Below are positions 37,995 through 49,612 of a stretch of 64,000 nucleotides of DNA, in pieces. This DNA is from Aphidius gifuensis. Its lineage: Eukaryota; Arthropoda; Insecta; Hymenoptera; Braconidae. Within the stretch, counting starts at the first letter, position 1. Each line of letters begins with the position of its first letter. The notes below the pieces were generated by a model. It was not told where the DNA came from. It searched no databases and saw only the letters and a program-made list of their open reading frames with translations. The translations under genes were made by a program, and so were the position numbers. The DNA lies in the NCBI RefSeq assembly GCF_014905175.1, contig NC_057792.1, positions 1,922,001 through 1,986,000 of the forward strand. Reading direction: 5' to 3'.

Positions 37995-39960
37995 TTAAAG
38001 TGTTGATTGATTTGTACGTGGATCCCAGCCACGATGAAATAATTCAACAGCAAGAGGAACACAATGTTGAGATGCTTGATCTTCCATGTATTTATTTGCC
38101 TTAAAAAAAATATAATTATTAAAATTAAATAATAAATATTGTATTGTAAAAGAAATTATTATTATATTTACCAAATAAACAACAAGATGTTGTTTTGAAA
38201 TTGAATCACAATTATCACCAAGTGTTGATGGATATTTAACTTGGCCATTATTATTTTCAATGTCTTTCATTATTTTTGATAAACAAATATCTTCAACAAG
38301 TGGAATACCATCACTAAATAATCCTGAAACAAAATTTAATTAACATTATAGTTTTATTTTTTAAAATTATTCAATTATAAAAACAAACCTTGTGTTCTAG
38401 CAGCCAAACTTTTAGTTGTTTTACCATTTGAATCATGAGTTGGCATTGATAAATATTTTTTTAAAACATCAACACTTTTATTATCTGTATTTTCAAATAG
38501 CTTTGGATAACGATGAATCAACAATTTAATAAGTAAATAATTAGCACGATTATGAGCCAAACTACCAGCAGGTGTACACATAATTTCATCATCTGTTCTT
38601 CTTATCAACAATACTCTACCATTATATTTTTTCAACTGTTCAGCAATATTTAAATTTAAATATTCTCTAATGAGATTTTTAACAATAGCATCAAGTGCTT
38701 TTGGCATTGTATTTTTAGCCAAATACAATACATCATCAAATGTTGCATCAAGTATTAAACCATGTAAATTTTGATAATTCATAGCAGCCCATGTTGATGT
38801 AAAACCACCAATGCTCCAGCCATTGAGTATAATATTATCAACAGTAAAATTTAATTTATCAATTGAATATTTAATAACAGCATCAATTGCATCAATTTCT
38901 TGTTCGGGAAATGGTGTACCAGTACTGCCACCAAAACCAGGATGATTCCATCCAACAATTGAGTAATCTTTAGCAAGTGGTGTTGACATTATTCCAGCTT
39001 CATAAAAACCACAATTACCCTCACATGTTATAACTAATATATGTCCATTTTTACTTTTGTGACGTTTATCAATAAATATTGTATCAATTGTATTATTATT
39101 AAATGTTAATAACTTTGAACGTTCACCACCACGATCAATTAAATCAATTCTACCTTGTAACATTGTACTTTTCATTAACATATTAACAATTGATGTACTA
39201 CCTGGATACATCATTTTAATTGCAATTGTATTTGCAAGTAAATAAGATAATATTTTACATGGTACAGCAATTATATAATTATCACAATATCTTTTTGAAT
39301 TATTTATTGTAACACGTGGTTTACCATCTAATAAATTATTTGATAAAACTTTATAATCAACTGGCCATGCCCAAAATTCAAAATCATATTTTTGAAGTTG
39401 TTGTTTTGATTCATATGTATATGATTCATGAGCTTTTGTTAATGTTTTTATGAATTTTATGTACATTGGATTTGTTGAACGAGCACAACCACGAACAGCA
39501 AGTGATGTTATAAAAATAAAACCTGCACTTGCTGCATATTTTGACATTGTGTACATGTTATCAGTCATGGTGTTATTACGACGATACATTAATGCTGCAA
39601 TTAATGGAAGTGTGTAAATTCCTACTGACCAAATTGCTGAAAACTATAAATTAAAAATTATTTATTAGTACAATTAATTTTTCCATCTAACAACAGAGAT
39701 GAATATCCAATTTTTTTGGATTAATTAACTTACTGAATTCACCACGTAATCACCCCATCTTTCAAAGTTGTTTGGCTCATAAGTTTTCTGCAAGTCAACA
39801 TTGAATTATTATTTATTTATTAACCTATATGATGTTGATTTTTTATGATAATAATTATTATTGTTAATTAAAATTTAAATAAACATACCCATAGTGCTTC
39901 ATGAACCTTATATAATCTTGGGCTCAGGGTACATGCCCAGATGGTTTTCATGCTAGACAT
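37995..39960 (-). CDS. ABHD16A: ABHD16A-type phosphatidylserine lipase
   Basis: Mammalian ABHD16A is a membrane-bound alpha/beta hydrolase that converts phosphatidylserine to lysophosphatidylserine at the ER. Five exons (39889-39960, 39734-39787, 38389-39643, 38172-38323, 37995-38099) give 545 residues, close to the 558 of the human protein. The N-terminus has hydrophobic stretches (AIWSVGIYTLPLIAAL, AASAGFIFITSLAVRG) that fit membrane segments. The conserved YDFEFWAWPVDY block follows. The hydrolase core includes HILVITCEGNCG (oxyanion loop), NHPGFGGSTGTPFP (HxxxxD-like region) and GWSIGG with nucleophile Ser319. The likely acid is Asp393/394 (RRTDDEIM) and the likely base His506 (SKQHLVVYL). 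It lies head-to-head with RPAP2 across about 760 bp. The symbol rests on motif recognition. ABHD16B is the main alternative, but the N-terminal layout favours 16A. Confidence 0.88.
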
Positions 39961-40718
39961 GATTACAGTATTTTTTTGTTGCTTTATTATTTTGATTTAT
40001 CACTTAATCAAAACTTTATTTTTTCGACAGAGTAATTGTTTATTTTTTGTGTGTGAATACGTGTGTTATTTTTTTTCCACTCAAAGTTTTCACCGCGCAA
40101 CCACACACTTGTGTTTTTTTTTTATATGTCAATATTGCCCCTCTTTTTAAGATTGACATTTGTATTTATTATTCATCAAATACACAATCTACAAAAACAT
40201 ATTTTTTATTAATTCACAATGGTTTATAGATTTTTTTTTTATATGAAATTAATAATACTGACATTTTTTTTGTGATTGAAGTTCAAGGGCACCTAGCTGT
40301 TTACAACTTGATTTGTTTTTTAGTTGGTTCCAGATGATGATGTTGATGATGATGATGATCAATCAACAATAATAATCAAAATTTTACTGGCTAACGTCAA
40401 ATGTTCTCTTACCGACAATAATTTTTAACTTCAATATTTTAGATTTATTTTTTTAATTAAATAAATAATAAATTAAAAAAATTTAGTTAATTTTATATGC
40501 TCAATTAATTGATTTACAATATTTGACCTTGTTTTTTGAAAATCTGTTTTTTTTTTTTTTTATAAATCTCAAATTTTGCGACAGAAAAATTACCAATGAA
40601 AATTTGCCTTAAAAGTATCCAAACAATAAAATGACATCTTAACAGCTGATTAAATGTCTTGTTTATGATTATCTTAATTATAAATAAATAAATATAATAT
40701 TGATATAACAATTATAAA
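39961..40718. promoter_or_regulatory. Divergent promoter region of ABHD16A and RPAP2
   Basis: The two start codons are 758 bp apart on opposite strands. The gap is AT-rich, with a GAT/ATG microsatellite at about 40335-40360 and short GC-richer patches at about 40085-40110 and 40285-40300. No TATA box can be singled out against the background. Confidence 0.5.
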
Positions 40719-42755
40719 ATGGAAGATTCTGCAAAAGTTAAAAAAGCAAAAGCACATGCTAAAATTCGTGCTGCAAAAGCTGCAAAAGCTGCAAAGTAAG
40801 AAACAAAACAAATTAGTTGATATATTTTTATTTTTAACTAATAATCTTTTGTTAATTACAGAAATGTACCAGTTGCAATATTGTTGAAGAAAAAAGCTGA
40901 ATGTGATGCAAAAGCTTTGAAAATTGTTGAAATGATGACAGAAAAAAATATTGATGTTAATTGGATGCTTGAAAATGTAATAAAATAAATAATAAATCAA
41001 TTTTAATTGTTAAATTTCCTAATTTTTAAATTATTTTATTTTACAGTTGGGTTGGTTGAATCGTAGTCACTTGGAGGACATCACTGAGGAACGAGCAATC
41101 GTAAAATTATGTGGTTATCCACTATGTGATAATGCTCTGACAAAAATAATAAATAGACGTTATCAAATATCGAGAAATAAACTTTATGATGTTCAACAAA
41201 CAAAAAATTATTGTAGTCACAGTTGTTATTTATCAACAAATTATCTCATAAATCAAATGCTAACAAGTCCACTTTGGCTACGTGAAGAAGAAAAAAAGCC
41301 AAAATTTAAAATTCTTGATAAAAAAAAATTACGTGGTTCAAGTCCACCTGGTGTTGAGATCAAACTTGTTACACTTGATTTACCACCTGATTCAGATGAA
41401 GAAGATGTACCTGAAAAAACACCAACACCATCAAATAATATAGATAATAATAAAGATAAAAATGAACCTAAATTATCATCAAAACGTTCATTTGAATCAC
41501 AAATTGATAAAACTGATGATGATGTTAATAAAAATGATGAAAAAACTTTGAAAAATGAATGTAAAAAAATGAAAAAAGTTGTTAGTTTTGGTGAAAATGA
41601 GGTGAGAGAATTTGAGACTATTAAAACAGATGATAAAAATATTCATGATGAAGATGAAGATGATGATGATGATGATCGAGATGATAATGATAATGGTTGG
41701 TTTGAATTTAATGATGATGAAAATTTAAATGAATCATTAGAAAAAATGGTTATTGATGATAAAATTGAAACTAATAAAACAACTGAAAATCCAATAGCTG
41801 TTAAGTCAATAATTAAAAAAACTAATGATAATAATCATGATAAATTAGATAGTAAATATAAAAGTAATAAAAATACTAAAAAATTAGATAAAAAACAAAA
41901 AAATATGTCATTTGAATCATTAGTATCACATGTTGAAGAAAGTTTTACACAATGGATAACTGATGATACAATAACATTTCTTCATGGTGAACCATTATCA
42001 AAACAACAAGTAATTGAAAAAGTAACACGTGATGAAAAATTTAAAGAAATATGTAAAAAACTAGACTTGATACAAATTGAAGAAGAAAAAGAAGCTCGTA
42101 TGATGACGAAAAAAACAATAGAAATGAAACCATTACCTGATTATGATACACTCAAAGAAGAATCTAAAAATATTGATTTAAAAGTTAAAGCATTTTATCA
42201 AGGACAAATTGATTTATCTGAATTGAAAATTATTGAAAATAAAATTGAAAAACAAATTGATGATAAAACAAATGATACTGATGATTTATTTGTTCCATTG
42301 ACTGATGCCAATGATGCAATTGCATTGAGACGAAGAATTTTTTTGAATAGTTTAAATCGTGTTGTTCCTGATTTACTACAAACACTTGCTGGTCCAGATA
42401 TACATTATCTCAATAGTCCAGACAGAAAAACACTAATTAAAACATTGATTTATACATTTAAGCTAACAGCATCAAATATTTCTTTCAAAACAACTGAATG
42501 GAATCTTGTTGGACTTTTAATCATCAAAATGTAAGTGCAAAAAATAAATTTTGTTTAAATCACAATTATCAATAATTAATTATTCTTTTATTATTCAATA
42601 GGCTTGGTGTGATTGATCCAACAATAAAAAATCTTTTATCAATGAAAAAAGCATCAACCTACATCTCAATGATTTTGACTATTTACAATCTTAGCTCAAA
42701 TTATCTTGATATTCTTGTATCATCATTAACATCACCAAGAAATATTACAAATTGA
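40719..42755 (+). CDS. RPAP2: RPAP2 / Rtr1 family, RNA polymerase II-associated protein 2
   Basis: The family takes part in RNA polymerase II assembly and nuclear import and is reported to dephosphorylate CTD Ser5. Four exons, 40719-40795, 40862-40976, 41047-42530 and 42602-42755, give 609 residues (human 612). A short Lys/Ala-rich N-terminus precedes the Rtr1 zinc-binding domain: Cys86-x4-Cys91 (LCGYPLCDN) and Cys120-x3-Cys124 (YCSHSCYL), with the typical RRYQISRNKLYDV link between. The remainder is charged and Lys/Asp/Asn-rich with an acidic run near 41640-41700. A conserved C-terminal region (RRRIFLNSLNRVVPDLLQ, LTASNISFKTTEWNLVG, LTIYNLSSNYLDILV) marks the animal RPAP2 subfamily. The third exon continues from LEN to LGWL, so the TTG at 41047 is not a start. 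It converges with NELF-B, leaving 208 bp between stops. Confidence 0.93.
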
Positions 42756-42963
42756 TAAAAAAAAAAAAAAAAAAAACAAATTCATATAATATATATATTT
42801 TTTTTTATACAATGTACAGAGTTCTGATAGTCATCTGTTGATTGAATTTTTTTATAAATATAAAAAACCCAAAACCTAAATAATAATAATTGATTAATAT
42901 TGTCATTATTAACGTCTCTATCTATAAATTGATTAAATTTTTTTCTTAAAATAATTAGTAATA

Positions 42964-45005
42964 TTAAAGTCTAGTTGGTGTCATTGATGATAGTGGTGAT
43001 GATGGTCCATCAATACTCATTCTATTATTTTGTTCAATGACAATAGTTTCTTCAACAGTTTTGCTGCCAATTTTTTCTTTCAGTGATTGATACAATGAAT
43101 GAACAGCTTCATTATGCTGTAAACAATAATTAATTGTATTTAAATTATGTGTCTTGGATCTATTGAAATTTATTTAATCATGATAAAATATATAAATATT
43201 TAAAATAATTTACCTGACTTGTTGGTTGTAGACCTTTCATCAAAGAGTGCAATCTTGCTGGTGGTAATTTTGGATAAATATACCATAGTAATTTTAATAA
43301 ATGTCTTATAACATTATCCTTACCAAGACCAGCAAGAAAAAATTCATCAAATATAACAGTACAAAATGATTCATTTGAAAATTCATCTGACATATTTAAT
43401 ATTAATGATGAAACAAGTGTATGTAAAAATGGATCTTCAAATGCTCTTTGTCCATCACAATTTGTTAATATTGATAGTACTCTCATTAATCCACGAGCAT
43501 CACCACGTGTTTTACCACCAATATTTTGTCCAGATCCAATATTACCAGTATTATTATTATTATTTGAGCTATTATTAACATTACCACCACCAACATGAAG
43601 TGCATAATACATTGCTAATACAGCAGCAACACCAGAACTTGTTGAATATGCTTGGCATGCATCTGGTGGTGGTCCAGAATGTTCAATAATTGCAATAGCA
43701 CTTTCACGTTCATCTGGTGGTAATTTACAATTTAATTGACGTATTTGATCATCAACCATTAATGACATTAATGCTGGTAAAAATTTTGTAACAACTTGAC
43801 TATCTAATTTTGGTTCTTTAAAATCTTGTGAATCAATCATATTCCATGCTGATAAACCAAGTGCTAACATACGTAATAAAAGAACAAGTACAGCATTATC
43901 ACGTGGTAATGATTCGGAATTTATTAAATGTAATGATATTTTAATAACTGAACTTGCTAAAAAATTAACAGCATATGGATCACAAAGTGTCATACTTAAA
44001 TCACCTAATACTTGTTCTTGTCCTCTTTTAATACTATCTAAAAAACCTTGTAATTCACGTGATCTTTTAATATCAACATTTTTTTCACGTATACATGCAT
44101 CAAGACACCATGTAAATTTATGACACGGATCAACTGATATTATATCTTGTATTTCTGAATCATGTAATGCCATTAATAACTCAGCACGTAATGTACAATA
44201 ATGTATTATTTTTGTACGTAAAAATAATGTACGTAAAAATTGTAGTACCATGTCATATAGCTTAACACTGTGACCAATCATATGTGCTAATTTAATAACA
44301 ACATCACCTTGTCTACGTATTTTTGGTGATGGTGAAAAAAATAATGAATTTAAATTATTATGATCAAATAATACTTGTTCTTTTTCAATAATATAACGAC
44401 TAAATAATGGTGATACTTCATCACCAAATAAACTTTGATTATCTTTCCATATTTGACGTTTAACTTCAGTATCTGCTGAATTATATAATTCTTTTTCACG
44501 TACAAGTACACGTAAATATTTATCATCAATATGTGGTGTATTTCTTAATATACACATAACAATTGGACGTAATGCAGCAACTCTAACTGCTGAAAAACTT
44601 TTTGATAACATTTCCTTTAAACGTTTATCACCAGATGCACCTTTTTGTTCACGTTCATTACCAATTTCAGTTATACGTTTTATTAGCTTTTCACGTAGCT
44701 CTTCAAGTACTGATGCATGAAAATCTAAACGACGAACACCATGAAGATCCAACAGTGGTAACATTGGACGTAGAGATGGTAACAATACTCCATTTTCCAA
44801 CTATTTAAATACATTTTTAAAAATTAATATTTATCATTGTTTAAACATTAATAATAACATTAATAATTATTACCTGAAATTCTTCAATTGCTTTTAATGG
44901 ATCTGTACAACTTGTCAATGCATCACGAAGAGATATTTGTCCAGGTATTCCCAAATCATCCAGACCATTTCCACTTGTTGCACCATTATTTTTACTTGTA
45001 CTCAT
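42964..45005 (-). CDS. NELF-B: Negative elongation factor subunit B (NELF-B/COBRA1)
   Basis: This is a nuclear subunit of the NELF complex that holds RNA polymerase II in promoter-proximal pausing. Three exons (44874-45005, 43214-44800, 42964-43116) give 623 residues; human NELF-B has 580. The first exon encodes MSTSKNNG... followed by GIPGQISLRDALTSC. The second opens LENGVLLPSLRPMLPLLDLH and continues through the conserved LDFHASVLEELREKL and DPCHKFTWCLDACIREK stretches and FLDSIKRGQEQVLGDLSM. The fold is all-helical with no catalytic motif, as expected. A poly-Asn/Gly insert at about 43515-43580 accounts for much of the extra length. The tail ends in Ser/Pro-rich SIDGPSSPLSSMTPT, possibly phosphorylated. 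It is divergent from an uncharacterised gene across about 880 bp. Confidence 0.95.
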
Positions 45006-45888
45006 TTTTTATAAATTAATAATAATATCAAATAATAATAATGCTATTTATAATTGTTTAATAAAAATATAAAAAACACTTGTAAAAAAATAAAACACTT
45101 AAAAAAAAAACTTATCAAAATATAGGTATTGTTTATATTTTTGAGGTTATGTTTTTATATATTAAATTCTTTTCTTCTTCCATTTATTCATTAATATATA
45201 AAATTATTATTAAATAATATTTATTATTAATTAATTGAATAAAATTAATTTATACATTTTTAAATAAACACTTATTCATAATTATTGTTTAATAAAAACA
45301 AACTAGACAAGCCACTGTGTGTGGTGGTAAACGACGTCAAAAAAAAAAATACACAAACATGATGATGATGATGATGATGATTGATGATGATTTCAAGCCA
45401 CCTAGTGGAATTTATTTGAACCGATAGCAACGCGCGCGCGTTGATGATGTTTATGATGATGATGATGACATTCATCAGGGTGGGGAGAGATAATAACATT
45501 GCATTGAATTAAAAAAATAAAAAAACTAATCGTGTTGTTGAAGGAAAAAAAAAATATAATAGAAGGAAAATTTTTCAGTGTTCGGAGGTCAGTTACATAT
45601 TACTCGTGGAAACCGGTAAATATGTATGTTAAATTTACTTGTCAGGATTTAATCCTGATGATGACTTTTTGGTTCAAGTAAAAATGCCAAATATTTACAT
45701 CAACAATGTGAGTATTCAATAAACAAAATGTACCAATTTATTTATTTAAAAACAAAAAATGTTTAACTAATTTATAATTAAATACTCAGTTGATTTTATT
45801 ACAACAATTTTAATTTATTTTCAGATGATTGTTGCTAGTAGTGGATAAATTATTGATAATTATTTTAATTAATTAAACAAGTGATAGA
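45006..45888. promoter_or_regulatory. Divergent promoter region of NELF-B and the uncharacterised six-exon gene
   Basis: The gap is 883 bp. It contains GAT microsatellites at about 45360-45393 and 45452-45468, flanking a GC-rich core with CCACCTAGTGG (45398-45408) and the perfect palindrome CAACGCGCGCGCGTTG. AT-rich DNA lies on either side. Confidence 0.55.
45428..45443. promoter_or_regulatory. 16-bp perfect palindrome CAACGCGCGCGCGTTG
   Basis: The sequence equals its own reverse complement. It is the most CpG-dense spot in the neighbourhood and lies between two divergent start codons. The binding factor is unknown. Confidence 0.5.
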
Positions 45889-47691
45889 ATGGCTGAAGGA
45901 GGCTGTAATAATGAAGCCAAGACAAATGGTGATAATCCATTATCAAAAAATTCACTAGAGATGAATGAATGTCTTGGCAATTGGTTGACGTATTTACAAG
46001 TAAGCTAAAAATTAAATAAATATTGATAAATAATAATAATTGCTATTGTTATATATTTTAACAGATGCTCAATGGATTGTGTTCAGCTGGTACAAAACTT
46101 GCCCAATCATTAAAAATATTATTATCAAATCATGAAGCAATACTTGATTGTCGATTAACTGGACAATGTTTATTAGGATGGGAAGAATTAACACGTGCAA
46201 CTAGCATTGCAAGTAATACTGTTAAACATCATGTTGTAACAGCATTACGTGATCATGAAACACGTGATAATGATAGTGAAAAACACGTTAGTTGAATAAA
46301 TTATTAATTCAAATATAAATCAAAGTATAAAAATAAATATCATAATGAAAAATTTAGACCTTGATACATGGACTACAAACTTTGCCCTCCAAAAAGCAAA
46401 GAAAACAATATTGATTTAATGTCAAGTTACAAATAAATAATCATGAATTTTAATTAATACTAAAGAATTATTATTTCCTTATTTACAGGATATACTTCGT
46501 GACAATTTATTGACCTTCATAAATTTACAGTATCAATTTTGTGTGGCTTGCTGTCAATGTTTAGGTAATAAATTTATTTTAACAAACATTAAATAAAATT
46601 AAAAAAGTAATCTAATAATATATTTAAAATCATATAAAATAGGTGGAATGGCTGAATGTTCATGTGGTAAAACTGAGTGTGATATTGCAGCATTACAACA
46701 ATGTTTTGAACGTTTATATTGTAGTACAACACCAGGTGCTGTATCATCATCATCAATACATCAACAACAAAGTTGTCATCGTTCACCATTACAATATCCA
46801 TTATTTCCACTTCAAGTACAAAGAAGATGGTCAGAAACAGCTGCTGCTGAAATTGCTGCTGAAATAAATGAAAATACAATGAGAAGATGGTCAATGCCAT
46901 GGGATTGTCGTCATGTTACTGAATGGCCAAGACAACAACAAGATGAAAAAACAAAATTAAAAGTACCATATAATGATAGAAGTAGATCAACAACACCTGA
47001 TTCTGTATGGAAATCAACTGGTATGGCTAGTCAAGATGGTCTTGAAGAAGCTATCCAGCTATTATCTTGTCGTCCTGGTAATTAATTTAAATTTATTATT
47101 AATAATTAGCTTTATAAATTATTGAAATAATTATATTTTCAAGGAATAAGACCGTCACATCAAAATTCTAGTTTTATGAATCAATATGTACCAGGTGTTA
47201 CATTAACAACATGTAATTTAGAATCAAATTATGATGGTACTATTTGGCTTAATTCAAGTAAAATTGGATTTGGCTCAAGTGATCATTCAGATCAGTCTGG
47301 TTATCGTGACAGTGATCACAGTGGACAAAGTGGTAAATAAAATTATTTAATTTTTGTTTTTATATAAAAATTAATTATTAAATTTAATTTAGAACACAGT
47401 GGAGGTAGTGGAAATGGTCATCGTGATAGTAAAGATAGTATTCATTCACACAGTGATCATGGAAGTCATCGTGAAATTGAAACAACTGGTGCCAATGATG
47501 TTCCATCACGTAAAAGTAGTTCATCAAATGAATCATGTTTATCTGGTAATAGTAGATCTGGTTCTGATAGTGCTGGACCTGGTGATACATCAAGATCACA
47601 GCTATACTCAATGTGGAGTGGTGGTGATTTGCCATTTATTAAATTACCAGAAAGCCATGAAAATCAAGATGATCGACCACCAACTAATTAA
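45889..47691 (+). CDS. Uncharacterised conserved-looking protein, Cys-containing helical N-terminus and Ser-rich tail
   Basis: I do not recognise the family. Six exons (45889-45999, 46065-46286, 46489-46564, 46643-47077, 47144-47332, 47393-47691) give 443 residues, with every junction in phase. The first ~160 residues look helical and ordered: NWLTYLQMLNGLCSAGTKLA, LLGWEELTRATSIASNTVKHH and LLTFINLQYQFCVACCQCLG. A cysteine-rich patch follows (CVACCQC, CSCGKTECD). The rest is low-complexity: Arg/Trp-containing RRWSMPWD repeats (RRWSETAAAE, RRWSMPWDC), then a Ser/His/Gly/Asp-rich tail with repeated DHSG/HRDS units. No membrane segment or signal peptide is seen. The helical N-terminus could be a BAR/AH-like membrane-binding module, but this is only a shape argument. 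It shares a divergent promoter with NELF-B. Confidence 0.85.
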
Positions 47692-49612
47692 TGAATAATT
47701 AAATAATAATTATTTACAAAAAATTTTTTTGGATTATAAAATAATTTTTAAATATAATTAGTCAATTTGACTCTAAAATTATCTTGTGTATTACGCACAC
47801 TAAAATCCACCAAGATCTAGTCGTTCAAAAAAAAAATATATATATGTTGTTTATTAGATACAATTGAATTTTCTTAAAATATTTTTTATCAAAATTTTTC
47901 TAGAAAAATTATTTGTTAATATTTAATATTTTTAAAAAGTTCATCAATGTTGTTTTTTAAAATAAATACAGTTCTTTTTTTTTTTTTTTTTTAGAATAAC
48001 TGCAATTGATTTGAGGTTTTTTTTTTTTGAAACAACGAAGTTGAATTAAAATAATAATAAGATTAAGTAGAATTTTTGAATCTGATTGTTTGAGTGGATA
48101 AAAGAGGACCAAAAAAATACTCAAGGATCGACGGTCTACCAACAAAACCCAATTAGATAATTTAATAATTATTACATGTTTGAAAATTATGAAAGAATGA
48201 TTATTAAATCATGATGTTTGATGTCATGTATGTCGATTATATGTGTTAATTTTTGTTTGACTGTGCAATGAGTTTTTAATTTTTTTTTGTCTTTATGTCA
48301 ACAAAATTGTCTTTGTTGATGGAAATTTCATTTAATAAATAAAAGAAAAAAAATTATTCATCATGAATTTATCAATCTATCATGATAATAATATATTATA
48401 AAAATAATTTATATTGTTGATATTTATTTATTGTTATTAGATTTTTTTTCCAGCAAAATTTAAAAAAAAAAAAACAAGCAATTACTGGCTTTAGGGTAAT
48501 TAATTTATTTTTCAAAAAAAAAAAATATTTTCCTGGATTTTATTGCACAAATATTTTAACCATTTTACTTAATATATTTAGATAAATTTTCCCGTAATTT
48601 CTTCTATGCGTTAGTTAAAAAAATTAAAATGAAATTGTGAAAAATTAAATATTTGAATATTTTGAATTTCAAATTGATTTTACCGCTACAGCGACATGAA
48701 CGCCGCCATTCGGGGTTGAAATAATAATAATAATACTGATCGGGTTTGATCTGCTTCATACTGCTTCATACCGCTTCGCACGTCGGCTGGCGTCGGCCAT
48801 TATTAAATTGGTTTAACCGTCTCTGAACGACAAGGAGCTTTCACGTAGCAAAATTTTTATTTTAATATATATCGTCATCTTAATGTTGAGTAGTGGTAAA
48901 TATATTTCAATTTTGTACAATGTAACATTGTAAATATTTTTTTTATTGAAAAAATAATAATTTTGTTGTATTAAATTATTTTTTTAGAATTATAATGTAC
49001 ATCAAAGGATGCCGCCGATTTCTTGTGTGTGTGTCGAGAGTTTTGGAGCATTGAAAAATCATCTCCGGTGTGTACTTGGTTATTTAATATTAATTCTTAC
49101 TTTATTTTCGATTAAAAAAAAATTCATTATCAAACGATTGAATTGAATAATGTATGGATTTTTTATTTTTTTTTATTTTGTGCTCTTTTATAAATGCCGG
49201 ACTTATTTTACTCGGTAAAAATATATTTTAATTACTCGTTTTACAAGCGGATATTTATTTTTCGTTTTCTCATAAACCAAAAATAAATACATTGATTGTG
49301 GATATAGGATTATTGTGAAATAATTAATTGCGTAGTTTGCTCCAATTATGAGGTCATCGTGCACTTAATGGCGGCCATTTGCCATGACATTTTTTATGTT
49401 TTTTATTGTTGTTGGCGAATCTCCCGGTGAGTCAAACGCTCGAGCAAAATATTTTGTCAATCCTCTGAGCTCGGCTAGTCGTCGTGATTACTGACTGTTG
49501 TTGACCTAGGTCAACAGAACGCGATAAAAACAACAATATTTTACTCCAAAAATATTTTTTTTTTTTAATTGCCAGACGCCATGTTTAATTTTTTTTTTTT
49601 TATTCCCCATGA
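47692..49612. other. Convergent intergenic region containing a promoter-like CpG island
   Basis: The uncharacterised plus-strand gene and CDC14 (minus) both end into this 1.9-kb interval, so only 3' UTRs are expected. Yet 48690-49080 and 49340-49510 are much richer in G, C and CpG than any UTR nearby. They include GCCGCCATT and GGCGGCCATTTGCC (YY1/Pho-like) and plausible splice sites on the plus strand. See the findings. Confidence 0.5.
48751..48800 (+). repeat. Five consecutive 10-bp units in the CpG island
   Basis: The array reads CTGCTTCATA, CTGCTTCATA, CCGCTTCGCA, CGTCGGCTGG, CGTCGGCCAT without spacing. The first three and the last two are clear copies of each other, so a 10-bp period runs through a CpG-bearing island. 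Confidence 0.6.
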
